A stretch of DNA of 64,000 nucleotides from Stenotrophomonas maltophilia. GTDB lineage: Bacteria; Pseudomonadota; Gammaproteobacteria; Xanthomonadales; Xanthomonadaceae. The notes beneath the pieces are model-generated. The model made no database searches. It had not been told where the DNA came from and saw nothing but the letters and a program-made list of their open reading frames with translations. Within the stretch, counting starts at the first letter, position 1, and each line of letters starts with the position of its first letter. Location of the stretch: assembly GCF_013464485.1 (NCBI RefSeq), contig NZ_RAUX01000009.1:36831-100830 (forward strand), read 5' to 3'. Positions 50,454-59,247 of the stretch are shown piece by piece. A program made the translations under genes and the position numbers.

Positions 50454-50615
50454 ATGAACGAGCTGATTGAGCTGGGTGTAGTGGCAGGACAGCAGGACCC
50501 TGAAGGACAGGGTGTGGGTGGCGAACTGATCGAGCTGGGCTCGGTGGTTTCGGAAACGAAGGCGCACAACCACGGCACGTTGTGGGATGGCGTCTTCCCG
50601 ACCACCTCGCCCTGA
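50454..50615 (+). CDS. Lasso peptide precursor (A gene)
   Basis: This is a 53-residue open frame with a strong ribosome site (GAGGAG, six bases before ATG). The leader ends LIELGSVVSETK, which matches the proteobacterial lasso signature LIxLGxxxxET(+) with the invariant Thr at position -2. The predicted core (residues 37-53, DNA 50562-50612) is AHNHGTLWDGVFPTTSP. Ala1 would be joined to the side chain of Asp9 to make a nine-residue ring, leaving an eight-residue tail with Phe12 as the only bulky residue and so a candidate plug. ELIELG also occurs at residues 3-8, so the recognition motif is duplicated within the leader. Ala at position 1 is uncommon; Gly is usual. B- and C-enzyme genes follow directly, which makes the call firm. 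Confidence 0.9.
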   Translation: MNELIELGVVAGQQDPEGQGVGGELIELGSVVSETKAHNHGTLWDGVFPTTSP

Positions 50616-50637
50616 TCTGTCGCGCAATGCAGTCACT

Positions 50638-50662
50638 GCGGTGCATGCCCTGCATGCACCGC
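50638..50662 (+). terminator. Hairpin between lasso A and B genes
   Basis: GCGGTGCATG, loop CCCTG and CATGCACCGC form a perfect 10-bp stem 22 bases after the precursor stop, followed by TTCTTGG. Similar intergenic hairpins in other lasso operons stabilise or terminate the precursor message so that it is made in excess over the enzymes. Confidence 0.7.
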
Positions 50663-50688
50663 TTCTTGGTTCCACGGCAGGAGAGCAG

Positions 50689-51393
50689 ATGATGGAGCAG
50701 GGCGCCGCCCCCTATTTCCTGTCGAAGCAGGCGCATGTCTGCGTCACCACTGATGCGATGGTGATCCTTGACCAGGGCACGGGAAAGTATCTCTCCATCG
50801 ACAGGCGTGGCGCCGCAAGCCTGGGAGGCCTGGTTCTCGACTGGCCTTTGCCACCCGATGGACAACGGATACCGAAGCTCCTCCAGTCGCTGATCGATCG
50901 CCAGCTGATCACCCAGGATCCGCGGCAGGGCAAGTCCGCGGCCAGCCCCCGTCTTGAACTGCCAAGGCACTGGGTGCGCGAGGGTGAGCCGAGGGGATGC
51001 CCGAAGATCACCGCGCGCGACGTGGGAAGGTTCATGGCGTCGGCGGCCCATGCCGCCTGCTGCAGGGCGGTGCTACCTTTCAGCGCCACCGTGTCATCGG
51101 CCCGCAGGCGCGCCGACGGCGCCCAGAGCACGGCAGCAAGCCTGCAGGAGCTGGCCTTCCTGGTCCGGGTGTTCGATTGGCTCCGGCCCGTCGCCTTCAG
51201 GAAGACCGACGAGTGCTTTCTCTACTGCCTGGCGATGAGGGAGTTCCTGTCGAAGTACGGGATCGTCCCTGCCTGGGTGTTCGCGGTCAGGACACAGCCG
51301 TTCGCTGCGCACTGCTGGCTGCAGCACGGTGATCACGTGCTGACCGACATTCCCTTCAACCTGCGCCGGATGGTCCCCATCCTGGTGCTGTAA
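50689..51393 (+). CDS. Lasso peptide B protein (RRE fused to leader protease)
   Basis: The 234-residue protein has two parts. Residues 8-78 form a PqqD-like recognition element (YFLSKQAHVCVTTDAMVILDQGTGKYLSIDRRGAASLGGLV) that would bind the LIELG leader motif. Residues 105-234 form a transglutaminase-like cysteine protease with Cys176 (TDECFLYCLAM), His208 (PFAAHCW) and Asp220 (VLTDIPF). It removes the leader after Thr-Lys. The fused form is normal in Proteobacteria, and A-B-C order with a D transporter recalls microcin J25 and capistruin clusters. AGGAG precedes ATG 50689 and 50692; either may be used. The open frame extends back into the precursor gene, but that part has no RRE sequence. 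Confidence 0.88.
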   Translation: MMEQGAAPYFLSKQAHVCVTTDAMVILDQGTGKYLSIDRRGAASLGGLVLDWPLPPDGQRIPKLLQSLIDRQLITQDPRQGKSAASPRLELPRHWVREGEPRGCPKITARDVGRFMASAAHAACCRAVLPFSATVSSARRRADGAQSTAASLQELAFLVRVFDWLRPVAFRKTDECFLYCLAMREFLSKYGIVPAWVFAVRTQPFAAHCWLQHGDHVLTDIPFNLRRMVPILVL

Positions 51394-51406
51394 CGAAACC
51401 CGTCGC

Positions 51407-53248
51407 ATGTATCGATACATCGCCGTGCTCTGGAACACGCTCTCCGAATCCGCAACAGCCCAGGCAGGGCAGGCGGTGGCAAGGATCGAGGCCGCGCTGA
51501 CCGGTGCCAGCTGCGTGATGAATGGAAACGGTGCAGCGATCTACGCGCAGACTGACAATCCCGGCTACTTCGAATGCAATCGATCCGGTTCCTTGACGGT
51601 ACTCGGAACGCTGTTCCACAAGCATTTCGGCCCAGGGATCGTACCTGGGCGCGTAGACCTTGATGCGGACTCGGTCGACAGCGCCTGCAGCACCCTCGGC
51701 CGCAGCATCGTCGAGCAGTACTGGGGCCGGTACGTAGCGTTCGGCTACCAGCCGGAGACATCAATCTGGTTTGTCCTGCGCGATCCCACTGCGGAGATCC
51801 CGTGCTACATGACAACGGTGGGACAGTTGACGCTCGTCTTCTCCAACATGGAAGACTGCCTGATGCTCGGCCTGCGCGATTTCAGCGTGGACTGGTCGTT
51901 CCTGTCCTACTCCCTGCTGTACCCGTTTCGTGATGGCGTGCAGACCGGTTTCGAGGAAGTCACGTCCGTTGAACCCGGCGAAGCGGTGTCGATCCGCCAT
52001 GGCGAGCCGGTTGGTCGGCAGTACCAGTGGGACGTGGTGCGGCTGGCCCGCGACCAGCCTGTCGAGGACATCGACGAGGCCGTCCAGCTGGCGCGCGCGA
52101 CGTTACTCGGCTGCATCGGCGCACTGGCCAGCCAGCACCGGAAAATCCAGTTGCAACTGTCCGGTGGGCTGGACTCCTCCATCATCCTGGCGGGCCTGCT
52201 GCATGCGCCCTCAGCTCCCGAGGTGACCTGCGTCCATCATTACGATGACGGCATCGGTGCGGACGAGCGGCGGTTCGCACGAATGGCGGTCGAAGGGGCC
52301 CGGCGATCCTCGGGCAGGCACTGCGAATTCATCGAGTACCGGCGGCAGCCACACTGCGCGCTGGAAGAGATCATGACCTTCCCGCGGACAGCGCGGCCTG
52401 CGCATTGCTCCGGCTATCTCCTGCATCGGCGCGACGTGGACTTCGACGGCGACACCGTACAGTTCACGGGTGTCGGCGGTGACGCGGTGTTCCTGCGTTT
52501 CAAGGGTAACGCCGCTGCGATCGATTACGCCTGGCGTCGTGGCATCGACCGGGGATTCTTCCGCGTGGCCTTCGAAACCGCGCAGTCCGGCGACTCGATC
52601 TACGGTGTACTGCGGGACGCGCTCGTCCATGGCCTGCTCAGGCGTCCGGCCAGCATCAACGGCCGTTGGGGCAAGCCCTGCCCGTGGGTGCGGGTGGAGC
52701 GGGCCGAGCAGGAGGGCATGCAGCCGGCCTGGCTGCGGCATGCCCTGGAGCAGGGGCATCACGTATCCCCCTACAAGCTGGCCCATATCGGCCGGATGAT
52801 ATTCCCGACCAGTGTGCTTGATCCGTTCGAGGGCGTGGGACGCTGGCATGGCGTGTCGCCGATCAGTGCGCAGCCGCTTGTCGAGTTGTTCGCGCGCATA
52901 CCGCTGCACCTGCTCATGGCGGACGCGGAGGATCGCACCATCGCGCGGCGTGCGCTGAAAGGCCTGCTTCCGGAGGCACTGCTGTCGCGAAAGGTGAAGT
53001 CGTATCTGGATGATCACTCCGTGGCCGTCACCCAGGGGCACCAGCAGTTCATCAGCAGCCTGCTTGTCGATGGGTTCCTCGCCAGGCGTGGCTACCTCGA
53101 CAGCGCGCTGGCCGATGCGGGCATCCGGCGGGTCAGTCCGGATCACTCGTCGCAGGTGCTGGGCATCTTCGGCCCGCAGATCAATATCGAAGCGTGGCTG
53201 AGGCGCTGGTCCGGCCAGGAGGGACCGCTGGCAGCCGGCGTGGTCTAG
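51407..53248 (+). CDS. Lasso peptide C protein (asparagine-synthetase-like cyclase)
   Basis: The 613-residue protein has an N-terminal glutamine-amidotransferase-like domain without the catalytic Cys2 (it begins MYRYIAV), as in all lasso cyclases. The synthetase domain has the ATP-binding loop SGGLDSS (residues 252-258). It would adenylate the Asp9 side chain of the core so that the Ala1 amine can attack and close the macrolactam. It starts 13 bases after the B gene, with no strong ribosome site, so it probably depends on upstream translation. Its stop overlaps the end of the convergent ABC ATPase gene by four bases. Confidence 0.92.
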   Translation: MYRYIAVLWNTLSESATAQAGQAVARIEAALTGASCVMNGNGAAIYAQTDNPGYFECNRSGSLTVLGTLFHKHFGPGIVPGRVDLDADSVDSACSTLGRSIVEQYWGRYVAFGYQPETSIWFVLRDPTAEIPCYMTTVGQLTLVFSNMEDCLMLGLRDFSVDWSFLSYSLLYPFRDGVQTGFEEVTSVEPGEAVSIRHGEPVGRQYQWDVVRLARDQPVEDIDEAVQLARATLLGCIGALASQHRKIQLQLSGGLDSSIILAGLLHAPSAPEVTCVHHYDDGIGADERRFARMAVEGARRSSGRHCEFIEYRRQPHCALEEIMTFPRTARPAHCSGYLLHRRDVDFDGDTVQFTGVGGDAVFLRFKGNAAAIDYAWRRGIDRGFFRVAFETAQSGDSIYGVLRDALVHGLLRRPASINGRWGKPCPWVRVERAEQEGMQPAWLRHALEQGHHVSPYKLAHIGRMIFPTSVLDPFEGVGRWHGVSPISAQPLVELFARIPLHLLMADAEDRTIARRALKGLLPEALLSRKVKSYLDDHSVAVTQGHQQFISSLLVDGFLARRGYLDSALADAGIRRVSPDHSSQVLGIFGPQINIEAWLRRWSGQEGPLAAGVV

Positions 53249-53955
53249 GCGTTCCGGCTCATCTCTTCGAGGTAAAGGCTCTCGAGATCGTTGGCGGTGA
53301 TCGTGCTCGCATCCAGCGTCCTGCGCAGGCGGCCGGCGCGCATCAGGCCGATCGTGGTCGCCACCTCGCGGGCTCGGAACAGATCGTGGGTCGCCATCAG
53401 AATTGCCGTGCCGCGATCACGCTCCCTTACGATCAGTTCGTGGAACTCGGCGGATGCCGTGGGGTCCAGGCCCGAAGTCGGCTCATCCAGCAGCAGCGCC
53501 TTGGCCTCCTTGATGATGGCCAGCGCGATGCCGACCTTCTGCCGCATGCCCTTGGAATAGAGGCCCACGCGTCGGCCAAAGGCCTCGGTTGCCAGCCCGG
53601 CGGACCTGAGCGCCTGCTTCAGCCGCGCCGGTGAGCGTTCCTCGATACCGGCCAGGCGGGCGAAATAGTCCAGATTCTCATAGCCGGTCAATTCATCGTA
53701 CAGCGCCACCGTCTCGGGGATGTACAGCAGCCGCCGGCGCACCTCCAGTGGCTGCTGGTGCGCGCTGAGTCCGTCCACATCGGCCCAGCCGGAGGTGGGC
53801 TTCAGGAACCCGAGGAACAGCTTGATGGTTGTCGACTTGCCCGCGCCGTTGGCACCCAGCAGGCAGAAGATCTCACCCGGCTTCACCTCGAAGCTGACGT
53901 CGTCCAGCGCCCGATGCGCGCCGTGCTCCATGACCAGGCTTTTTGCAGACAGCAT
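53245..53955 (-). CDS. ABC transporter ATPase (NosF/CcmA-like)
   Basis: This 236-residue ATPase has Walker A GANGAGKST, signature YSKGMRQKVGIA, Walker B ALLLDEPTSGLDP and the H-loop His in ATHD. It is of the ABC-2 type that serves separate permeases with six helices. Twelve bases separate it from the permease gene before it. With the two permeases and the TonB receptor it forms a four-gene operon converging on the lasso enzymes. It may export the peptide, protect the producer, or import a processed product with the receptor; the sequence cannot decide. Confidence 0.88.
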   Translation of the reverse strand: MLSAKSLVMEHGAHRALDDVSFEVKPGEIFCLLGANGAGKSTTIKLFLGFLKPTSGWADVDGLSAHQQPLEVRRRLLYIPETVALYDELTGYENLDYFARLAGIEERSPARLKQALRSAGLATEAFGRRVGLYSKGMRQKVGIALAIIKEAKALLLDEPTSGLDPTASAEFHELIVRERDRGTAILMATHDLFRAREVATTIGLMRAGRLRRTLDASTITANDLESLYLEEMSRNA

Positions 53956-53967
53956 GTGGGTGTTTCC

Positions 53968-55326
53968 TCAGGGCGTAGACAGCCGACCGCGCAGCGTGGC
54001 GGCAGCAAGCAGGACAATCAGGCTGGCGATGATCAGTGCGGCAAGGTCGGCAAGGACACCCCGCTGGGCAGCGCCTGCGGTGTCGTGGAACTGGAAGTGG
54101 GGGAGCGCCTCGTACTCGTCGAGGGTCTGCGGCAGGTCACGGTCCAGATAGCCCTTGTGCAACAGCCGCCGCGCCTGCCAGAAGGTGTGGACCTGGCGCT
54201 GGAAGTCGAGCGCGCGCCCCGAGTCCGAGCCTGCGATGCGATCGAGCGCATCCTGGGTGGCCACGGCGGGCAGCAGCAGCCGCACCCTGTCCAATACGCG
54301 GCGATGCGCTGCTTCGGCCTGCGCATGCGAGGCGATCAGCCGGGCCAGTTCAAGATCAGCGGCAACCCGGTCGGCATAGGCCTGGCGCACTGCATCGGGG
54401 ATGACGGGCGATGAAGCATTCTGGAGCGCCGGTCGTGCGGGGTGCTCGCGCTGCTGGCGCTTGGCAATGTCTGACTGCCGGGCCTTCAGTTCCGTGGCGA
54501 ACCGCATCTGCGACGGTGGCGGCGCGATCAGGTTTACTGCCGCCAGGGTCAATGATGGGGCCATGACCACGATCAGCAGCCACAGCGCGCCGGCGGCGAT
54601 GGCCGCCTCGGTGGTGCGGCGGGAAAGGCACGCGATCAGCAGCGCCAATGCCAGCCAGAAAACACCGTAGCCGAGTACGATCAGGGCCAGCATGATGAGC
54701 CCCGCAGGGCTGCGGGCGCCTGACCAGATGGCCATTGCGACGATGATGGCCAGCGTGGGCAACAGCACCACCAGGCCACGGGCCAAGGCCTTGACCACGA
54801 GCAGCCGCGTTGCCGAAACCGGCTGCGACAACACCAGCGCCGCGATCCCGCGCTCGCGCTCACGCGACCACAGGTCATGGGTAGCCACGAGAATGACCAA
54901 CGGCAGCAGGAACACGATGACGAAGGCCAGATCGAACCGCCCCGCAGCCCGTGCCGCCGGATTGCCGATGTCGGCCCAGACGTGCTTGAGCAGCTGGGCC
55001 GGATCGCCCAGCGCAACCACATCGGCGGTGTAGGGGTAGGCATCCGCCTGGCCGATCGACAGCGATGCCATCTCACCGGGCACAAGCACCGGCTGCACGC
55101 GGGGCAGGACCGACGGTGCCTTGCCGACGAACGCACGGCTGCGATCCCTGGTCTGCTGCTCTTCCTGTTTGATCAGTGCAATGGCCGCGTCGCGCTGGTC
55201 CACCCAGGCACGGCCGTTCCACGCGGCGTAGGCACCCAGCCCCAGCAGGAGGACAAGCAGGACCGGCAGCGCCCGGTCGCGCAGCAGGCGGCGGATCTCA
55301 TAGCGGGCAATCGACACCACGCTCAC
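53968..55326 (-). CDS. ABC-2 permease, DUF3526-like
   Basis: The 452-residue protein has an N-terminal membrane helix (ALPVLLVLLLGLGAYAAW), a large periplasmic domain (about 45-165), and a cluster of membrane helices from residue 175 on (DLAFVIVFLLPLVILVATHDLWSRERERGIAALVLSQPVSA is the typical ABC-2 segment). A second soluble stretch precedes a final helix near the C-terminus. The start is GTG 55326, inferred from the GTGA overlap with the previous stop; a reading from 55371 would lie inside the upstream gene. It pairs with the next permease as a probable heterodimer. Confidence 0.82.
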   Translation of the reverse strand: MSVVSIARYEIRRLLRDRALPVLLVLLLGLGAYAAWNGRAWVDQRDAAIALIKQEEQQTRDRSRAFVGKAPSVLPRVQPVLVPGEMASLSIGQADAYPYTADVVALGDPAQLLKHVWADIGNPAARAAGRFDLAFVIVFLLPLVILVATHDLWSRERERGIAALVLSQPVSATRLLVVKALARGLVVLLPTLAIIVAMAIWSGARSPAGLIMLALIVLGYGVFWLALALLIACLSRRTTEAAIAAGALWLLIVVMAPSLTLAAVNLIAPPPSQMRFATELKARQSDIAKRQQREHPARPALQNASSPVIPDAVRQAYADRVAADLELARLIASHAQAEAAHRRVLDRVRLLLPAVATQDALDRIAGSDSGRALDFQRQVHTFWQARRLLHKGYLDRDLPQTLDEYEALPHFQFHDTAGAAQRGVLADLAALIIASLIVLLAAATLRGRLSTP

Positions 55327-56786
55327 GGAGCGCGTTCCAGGTGCCGTGCCGAGAGAACCACCACCCCGCATCCCAACAGCAGCCAGCCCAGCAGAATGGC
55401 CAGGTTCACCCGCTGCGTGGCGGCGATGCCGGCCAGGGTCTGCTGCGGTGGTCGATACAGTACCGGGCGGGTGATGCCCGCGATATCGGCTACATGCTTC
55501 CCGCCGGGTGGCGCCTTGTGCAGCTTCACGTTCTGGTTGAGCGCCTGGATCAACCGGTAGCGGTAGTCTTCCACGCTGCGCAGGAAGGCCAGGTGCGCAG
55601 GAAAATCGGTACGTGCGAATGCACGCGACCAGGACTGCAGCGCCAGTACAGGAGAGGCGAAGGCGAACAGGCGCTGCGTAGCGTCCTGTTGCTGGTAGCT
55701 GGCATGCAATCGATCAAAGTGACGGTTGTAGACGCGTGTCGAATTCGCCTCGGCAAACTCAAGGGCGACACCACGGAAATTCACCGGCAGTGCATCCACA
55801 CTGTCGACCTGGTAGCGCGCCATCAGCTCCGCGCGCAGCGCATCCAGGCGCTTGTCCGCCGGGTCGTGGCCATTCACGCCGTTCTCTGCTTCCTCGGTCA
55901 CGTTGGCCCTGAATGCCGGTGCGGAAGGGGTTGGATGCAAGGACTCGGCCACGGCGGGCGCCACTTTGGGCACCAGCAGCGTGGATACCACCCAGAAGCC
56001 CAGCAGCACGACCAGCGATGTCCGTGCAGAACCGGCAAGTGCCGATACGCCGACCGTAAGCGCGCAGAACACCAGCAGATAGAGTGCGTAGGCAGCGCCC
56101 AGTGCGAGCAGGGCTGCAACATCGGCAATGCCGCCGTACTGGATGGACAGACCCGGCAGGCTGATCAGCAGCATGCACAGCACCAGCAGCAATGAAGCTG
56201 TTGCCAGGGCAATCAGTCGCCCACTGATCAGCACCCCGGCGGAGGCCCCAGTACCGAGTTCCTGGCGCAGCGTTTCGCGGGCAACATCGCCGGACAGGCT
56301 GGCGAAGCCGGCCAGGATGATCAGCAGCGGGGCCACTACCTGCAGCGCCCACGCCGCGGAGAAGCCCTGGAAGCGGCTGAGTGCGGTGCCGGCGTCCACG
56401 GCGCGGTGCCGTGCCGGGTTCTGTGCATGGCCCTCGATGAACACAGACGTCCCCAGGAAATCCGTCAGCCCGGGGTCCAGCGCCGCCAGCGGCCGCACGG
56501 GAGCAGGAATGGCACGCCCCACATGGGCAGCACTGTGGGGATCGATCGCGCCCTGGCTGTCCCATAGACGCGCCTCTTCCTCGCTCACTGCCTGGCGCTC
56601 CTGTGCCTGCAGGGTCATGCGTGCGGCACCACCAAGCACCGACGCACCCGCAATCAGCAACAGGGCAACGGCGAGCCACAGCACGCGCCGCTCGCGCCAC
56701 ATCAGCGTGAGCTGGGTGGACGCAACAGCGAAGGCCTGCTGGATGGCCAGCGTGGGCCTCGACGGGGCAGGACAGTGGGCACGCAT
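55323..56786 (-). CDS. ABC-2 permease, DUF3526-like, paralogous partner
   Basis: The 487-residue protein has the same layout as its neighbour: one helix at the start (VLWLAVALLLIAGASVLGG), a large periplasmic loop, a helix bundle (LQVVAPLLIILAGFASLSGDVARETLRQELGTGASAGVLISGRLIALATASLLLVLCMLL), a second soluble part and a terminal helix. The two are diverged paralogues. It lies seven bases after the TonB receptor gene and overlaps the next permease by four. The pairing of two such permeases, an ATPase and a receptor suggests one envelope-spanning transport system. Confidence 0.82.
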   Translation of the reverse strand: MRAHCPAPSRPTLAIQQAFAVASTQLTLMWRERRVLWLAVALLLIAGASVLGGAARMTLQAQERQAVSEEEARLWDSQGAIDPHSAAHVGRAIPAPVRPLAALDPGLTDFLGTSVFIEGHAQNPARHRAVDAGTALSRFQGFSAAWALQVVAPLLIILAGFASLSGDVARETLRQELGTGASAGVLISGRLIALATASLLLVLCMLLISLPGLSIQYGGIADVAALLALGAAYALYLLVFCALTVGVSALAGSARTSLVVLLGFWVVSTLLVPKVAPAVAESLHPTPSAPAFRANVTEEAENGVNGHDPADKRLDALRAELMARYQVDSVDALPVNFRGVALEFAEANSTRVYNRHFDRLHASYQQQDATQRLFAFASPVLALQSWSRAFARTDFPAHLAFLRSVEDYRYRLIQALNQNVKLHKAPPGGKHVADIAGITRPVLYRPPQQTLAGIAATQRVNLAILLGWLLLGCGVVVLSARHLERAP

Positions 56787-56793
56787 GCGGGGC

Positions 56794-59205
56794 CTACCAG
56801 CGATGCGTCAGCGTCATGGACAGGAAACGCCCCAGCGCTGTCGCGTTGGTGGGGTCGTAGCCGGTATTGATGCTGTTGATGATGAACGGCGGATCCCGAT
56901 CGAACAGGTTCTGTACGTTGAACGCGAGCGAGGTGCCACGCTGCGGCTCCGCCGACGGACCGAAGTGATAGGCGAGATTGAGGTCGACGGTCGTCCACGA
57001 GCTGACGCGGGGGCGGGCGAGGTTGGCCGGATCGCGATAGCTATCCACGTAGTTCACGAACAGCCCGCCCGCGGCCTGCTGCCGGCTCAGTGCGATGCCT
57101 CCGCGCAGCTTCAGGTCCACCGGGTAGTACACCGCGTTCACCGCATCCACCTCGGGCGAGGTGCTGGTCACCCGCCGCTTCGATTCGATGATGTATTGCC
57201 CGGCCAGGTCGATCGCGATGTGGGTCTGGCCGGCATCGAAGCCATAGGAGGCGCTGAAATCGATGCCGCGCTGCCGGGTGGAGGCATTGTTCCGGAAGCG
57301 GTTGTCGAGGATCACCTGGCTGTTGGTTTCGTCCGTTCCGGCGGGCAGCGCATACGGGCCCACGCGCGAGACGAACAGGCCCAGCCCCGATACACCCAGC
57401 TGGCGGGCCTGCTGGATCTGCTGCTGCGTGGGGTTGGTGGTCAGGATTTCGGCGTAGGGGGCCGTGGACTGAAGGAACAGGGAGGGGAAACTGCCGCCGA
57501 AACCACTGCCGATGCGGTCGTCGTAGTCGATGTGGTAGTAGTTCGCGTCGATCTTGAGGCCAGGCACTGACGGCGGCGCGAACGAGAAACCGCCGGTCCA
57601 GGTCTTGGCACGTTCGGGGCCCAGATCCGGATTGCCGTTGGACAGCATCATGAGAATCGTGTTGCCGCCGGGCGCGGCCGGGTTGGGCACGTTCGCAACC
57701 ACTACGGTGTTGTTCAACTGCATGTCCTGGTACACCGGCGCCCGGTAGGAGCGGCCATGGCTGGCGCGGAACGACAACCCCTCGGCGGCCTCCCACAGCA
57801 CGCCGAATTTCGGGTTCAGCGTGGAACCGAAGTCGCTGTAGTCGTCATAGCGCGCCGCCGCGGTCAGGGACAGGCTGCGCACACCCGGCAGGTCCCTCAG
57901 CAGCGGCACGTTGAGCTCGGCAAAGGCGGACCTGACGGTGCGCTTCAGGTCGAGCGGCTTTTCCAGGCCACGGTGATCCACCAGTTCGTAGCCATCACGA
58001 CGGTACCCCGCACCGAATGCTGCACGAACGCCGCCCGCGGGCAGGTTGAACAGTTCGCCGTCGGCAACCACGTCCAGGTAACGCGATTCGGAGTTGGTGT
58101 TGGTGGGCGGTGCGGTACTGGCGGAGCTGCCGGTGATGGTGGTGCGCTGGTAGGACACATCGCTCCTGCCGAACCCGGAATCCAGGCGTGCCTGCCACGC
58201 ATTGGGAAGATCCAGGGTGAGGCCGGCGAACAGGTCGAACTGCCGCGTGTGCGGGAACAGCCGCGTTTCGTCGGCCGTGCCGGAAATGGTGGTATCCATC
58301 TCGCGCTTGGCGAAGGAGCCGGTGACGTTCAGGGTCAGCACATCACTGAGCTGCTGCACGCCGTCCACGTACAGGCTGTTCCGCTTCGAACCTGGATAGA
58401 GGTCGTAGGGCTTGACCCGCACGTTTCTCGAGAAATCCTTGTCCATCGCGGGCAGGTTGCCCTGCTTCAGGAACTCGTAGCTGGCCAGCAGGTGGCCGCC
58501 TTCCCATGACCAGCCTGCCGACTGCGATGCCTGGTATTCCTCCATGCTGCCGGCAGTCACCGTGCCGTAGCGAACAGCGGTCTCGTAACCGGTGAAGTCG
58601 CGGCGCAGGATGATGTTGACCACGCCGCCGACCGCATCGGTGCCGTAGATGGCCGAGGCACCATCGGCAAGGATCTCCACGCGTTCGACGGCACTGAGCG
58701 GGATCAGCGAGACATCCACGTACTGGTAGCGGTTCGATGAGGTCACGCGGTGGCCGTTGATCAGGGTCAGCGTGGTGCCGGTACCCAGCCCGCGCAGGTT
58801 GAGGGCGGTGCCCTGGCCGAAGTTGTTGCCGGTATCGCGGTCGACCCCCAGGTTGGCAACGTTCGCACCGTTGGCACCACCGCCGAAGTTCTGCGGCAGT
58901 TTCTCGAACAGTTGCTGCACGGTGGCCGCGCCGGTACGGTCGATGGCCTCCCTGTCGATCAGGATGACCGGGGAGGCGCCGCCACCTACGGCATTTCGGA
59001 TGTTGCTGCCCACCACCAGGACCTTGTCCAGGGTGGCGGTCGGGGCCTCGGGCGGCGCGCCTGCCGCACTTGAGTCACGGCCTGCGAGCCTGCTCTGTGC
59101 AGCCGCCGGCAGGCTGGCCAGCAACGCAGCGGTGATGCCGAGGGCCATGCATGCGCGCGGCGTGGCAGTGGATACGTTCGTCATTCCCCGGTCCATCGAT
59201 CCCAT
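56794..59205 (-). CDS. TonB-dependent receptor of the lasso cluster
   Basis: The receptor has up to 803 residues, with a signal peptide (MALGITAALLASLPAAAQS), a plug domain (LDKVLVVGSNIRNAVGGGASPVILIDREAIDRTGAATVQQLFEKLPQNFGGG; VERVEILADGASAIYGTDAVGGVVNIIL) and a barrel ending in SMTLTHRW. The plug type with QxxAxxAxIYGTDAVGGVVNIIL is common in Xanthomonadaceae and in receptors linked to peptides. Start codons at 59205, 59196 and 59184 are all possible, none with a clear ribosome site. It is divergent from the D transporter across copy 2 of the operator. Reuptake of the lasso peptide or of a metal or peptide complex is plausible. Confidence 0.83.
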   Translation of the reverse strand: MGSMDRGMTNVSTATPRACMALGITAALLASLPAAAQSRLAGRDSSAAGAPPEAPTATLDKVLVVGSNIRNAVGGGASPVILIDREAIDRTGAATVQQLFEKLPQNFGGGANGANVANLGVDRDTGNNFGQGTALNLRGLGTGTTLTLINGHRVTSSNRYQYVDVSLIPLSAVERVEILADGASAIYGTDAVGGVVNIILRRDFTGYETAVRYGTVTAGSMEEYQASQSAGWSWEGGHLLASYEFLKQGNLPAMDKDFSRNVRVKPYDLYPGSKRNSLYVDGVQQLSDVLTLNVTGSFAKREMDTTISGTADETRLFPHTRQFDLFAGLTLDLPNAWQARLDSGFGRSDVSYQRTTITGSSASTAPPTNTNSESRYLDVVADGELFNLPAGGVRAAFGAGYRRDGYELVDHRGLEKPLDLKRTVRSAFAELNVPLLRDLPGVRSLSLTAAARYDDYSDFGSTLNPKFGVLWEAAEGLSFRASHGRSYRAPVYQDMQLNNTVVVANVPNPAAPGGNTILMMLSNGNPDLGPERAKTWTGGFSFAPPSVPGLKIDANYYHIDYDDRIGSGFGGSFPSLFLQSTAPYAEILTTNPTQQQIQQARQLGVSGLGLFVSRVGPYALPAGTDETNSQVILDNRFRNNASTRQRGIDFSASYGFDAGQTHIAIDLAGQYIIESKRRVTSTSPEVDAVNAVYYPVDLKLRGGIALSRQQAAGGLFVNYVDSYRDPANLARPRVSSWTTVDLNLAYHFGPSAEPQRGTSLAFNVQNLFDRDPPFIINSINTGYDPTNATALGRFLSMTLTHRW

Positions 59206-59247
59206 CCGAAAGTGGCCTGCAACACGGCTGTGCCGCCCTGATCGGAT

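Noticed and set aside
50452-51051. Long minus-strand frames covering the lasso precursor and B gene
   Set aside because: They are shadows of the plus-strand genes, with low-complexity Arg/Pro/His sequence and no recognisable motif.
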